A stretch of DNA of 6,580 nt, from NCBI GenBank assembly GCA_016839955.1, contig JAEOTI010000539.1:1-6580 (forward strand), given 5' to 3'. Below the pieces are notes generated by a model. It made no database searches, was not told the DNA's origin, and saw nothing but the letters and a program-made list of their open reading frames with translations. Position 1 is the stretch's first letter. Every line of letters starts with the position of its first letter. Below, in pieces: positions 5,510 through 6,580 of this stretch. Both the position numbers and the translations under genes were made by a program. This DNA is from Candidatus Hodarchaeota archaeon (GTDB taxonomy: Archaea > Asgardarchaeota > Heimdallarchaeia > Hodarchaeales > YT1-057).

Positions 5510-6580
5510 GCGACGTGAACTAATGAGTTGAGCTATCCCTATACCTCCACCAAAAGCTCCAAATATCCCCAAAAGAAGAACTGCAGGATCATCCAACTTC
5601 ATAGTAATTGGGACCCCAAAGAACTCGTTTTCATCCTCAGAAAGACCCATTTGTACTAACTTATATTCTGTAAAGTACCCATTTATTAACAGTGTCATTT
5701 GGCTCTGACGTATGGTCCCATCAATCTTACTATATTCAGTTTTAATCGATGAACTAAAGTTTTCTCTCGTTACTGACCAAACAAATGAGAAAATTGTCTG
5801 ATCATTTCGTTTAACCCGAAAATTTTTAGAATAATGATATTCAGATTCGAAATATTCTTCCCAATTGAGATTTATTGGAAGAACGTACTCATCTCCAAAT
5901 TTTGTACAACCTATTGGTTGAGGTAACCCTGAATTGTTGTCAACGTTTTTTAGAACCCATAGAGACTTATTAGTATCTAATATTTCGATTGAAATAATTG
6001 ATCCTTGGTTGACTGGGATGTTTGTATATTGTGGTCCGTAATCTGTATTCATGAAAACCTTTTCAGAATGTCCTTCATCTGAAATTTTCTTCCAAGTCCA
6101 TAAAACAGTTTGATTAACGTCTAGACCCCAATTTGGCGAATCATCAACAAGGAATTGTAAATAACTATGAGAATAGTCATCATCGTCGTCATCAGGACCA
6201 TTTATGCCATTCAAGGGACCAGTATCATAACCTGCAAGCTCCATTAATGCCCAAGCCTTATCCAAGTTATAACGGATATTTCCCTGGAAGTGTTGTCCCT
6301 CAGGAAGTACTGAGTCGTAGGAAGGATCAAGCCCAATATCGTTCTCCCACTGTGTGTCGGTGGGCCAGTAGGGGCTAACTTGTGCAAAACCTACAAACTC
6401 GTTCACACTCCCTAATCCTCCAAGAATGTAGTCTACGATCTTCTGCCTTGGAAGTGCGTGAGAAATGGCTAATCGAACAAAACGGTTCTTGAGTTTAGGA
6501 TGGAATAGATTGTACCCCATTGTTTCTATCTTTGCCTCATCATAAAGCTCTAATTCCACACCCTGACCTGAAAGACCTTC
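5498..6580 (-). CDS. C-terminal part of a membrane-anchored peptide/nickel-type ABC solute-binding protein
   Basis: The reading frame is open from the right edge to TAA at 5498. A GTG at 6559 is probably internal, because the frame continues upstream to the edge as EGLSGQG. Numbering from that GTG, residues 5-70 match the late part of SBP_bac_5 (DppA/OppA-type) proteins: a 'YNLFHPKLKNRFVRLAISHA' segment like the usual NxxxPxxxxxxVRxAIsyA, then LPRQKIVDYILGGLG, and YNLDKAWALMELAGYD at 97-112 like the 'yxpxkAkxLLxeAGY' motif. A run of six Asp follows at 123-128. Residues about 130-320 form a beta-rich extension not typical of the family, with YSKIDGTIRQSQM near 276-288. A glycine-rich membrane helix at about 325-345 ends in SSRRGGF, so the protein is tail-anchored with the binding domain outside. 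It should capture peptides or similar solutes for an importer whose other genes are not in view. The family call is good; the substrate is unknown. Confidence 0.85.
   Translation of the reverse strand, partial: EGLSGQGVELELYDEAKIETMGYNLFHPKLKNRFVRLAISHALPRQKIVDYILGGLGSVNEFVGFAQVSPYWPTDTQWENDIGLDPSYDSVLPEGQHFQGNIRYNLDKAWALMELAGYDTGPLNGINGPDDDDDDYSHSYLQFLVDDSPNWGLDVNQTVLWTWKKISDEGHSEKVFMNTDYGPQYTNIPVNQGSIISIEILDTNKSLWVLKNVDNNSGLPQPIGCTKFGDEYVLPINLNWEEYFESEYHYSKNFRVKRNDQTIFSFVWSVTRENFSSSIKTEYSKIDGTIRQSQMTLLINGYFTEYKLVQMGLSEDENEFFGVPITMKLDDPAVLLLGIFGAFGGGIGIAQLISSRRGGF
6176..6193 (-). repeat. Hexa-aspartate coding run
   Basis: Six consecutive GAT/GAC codons encode a run of Asp just after the conserved AGYD region of the solute-binding protein. 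The flanks, GPLNGINGP before and YSHSYLQF after, suggest an exposed loop. It could bind calcium or act as a flexible acidic linker, but no defined EF-hand or thrombospondin-type calcium motif is visible. Confidence 0.6.

Noticed and set aside
6133..6378. Plus-strand open frame of 81 codons rich in His, Arg and Gln
   Set aside because: It is antisense to the solute-binding protein, and the His-rich part is the complement of the Asp run and its neighbours.
6557..6559. GTG as the start of the solute-binding protein gene
   Set aside because: The frame stays open to the right edge and the region starts in the middle of a conserved SBP_bac_5 segment, so the gene is truncated by the window and does not start here.
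1..6580. CRISPR array, insertion sequence or integrase
   Set aside because: I saw no regularly spaced short repeats, no transposase or recombinase motifs and no terminal inverted repeats. The only repeats are the coding repeats of the winged-helix gene.

Overview
The window looks like a piece of an archaeal chromosome. It is A+T-rich. Two of the three gene starts that can be judged appear to be TTG codons, the promoters look like archaeal BRE/TATA elements, and transcription seems to end in short U-rich tracts. The surface proteins have Sec-type signal peptides or C-terminal membrane anchors and many N-glycosylation sequons. The combination of large FtsX-like permeases, tail-anchored peptide-binding proteins and tandem winged-helix proteins recalls Asgard (Heimdall-type) or related archaea. 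That placement is an impression and has not been tested by phylogeny.

Layout from left to right. Positions 1-279 (minus strand) hold the first part of a gene that runs off the left edge. It resembles the N-terminal cobalamin-binding-like domain of B12-binding/radical SAM proteins and is too short for a firm call. Positions 320-3412 (minus) encode a 1030-residue FtsX/MacB-like ABC permease with a signal peptide, a roughly 390-residue ectodomain, three extra membrane helices, a standard four-helix FtsX core and an unusual cytoplasmic tail of about 95 residues. The radical SAM-like gene follows it by 40 bases on the same strand, so the two may be co-transcribed. Positions 3413-3796 are a divergent intergenic region with a TATA-like promoter facing each way and no supportable gene.

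Positions 3797-5353 (plus) encode a 518-residue protein with an unrecognised N-terminal domain, a Pro/Thr-rich linker and four tandem winged-helix repeats. It is probably a nucleic-acid-binding or scaffold protein of the cytoplasm. Positions 5498-6580 (minus) hold the 3' part of a peptide/nickel-type extracellular solute-binding protein. It carries an extra beta-rich C-terminal domain and a glycine-rich membrane anchor ending in two arginines. This gene converges on the winged-helix gene, and each has its own terminator-like signal in the short gap.

Nothing shows that these genes form one pathway. Two of them act at the cell surface: a mechanotransmission/export-type ABC permease whose ATPase is not in the window, and an ABC importer binding protein whose permeases and ATPases are also absent. 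The most unusual items are the four-repeat winged-helix protein with its unknown head domain and the extended architecture of the FtsX-like permease.
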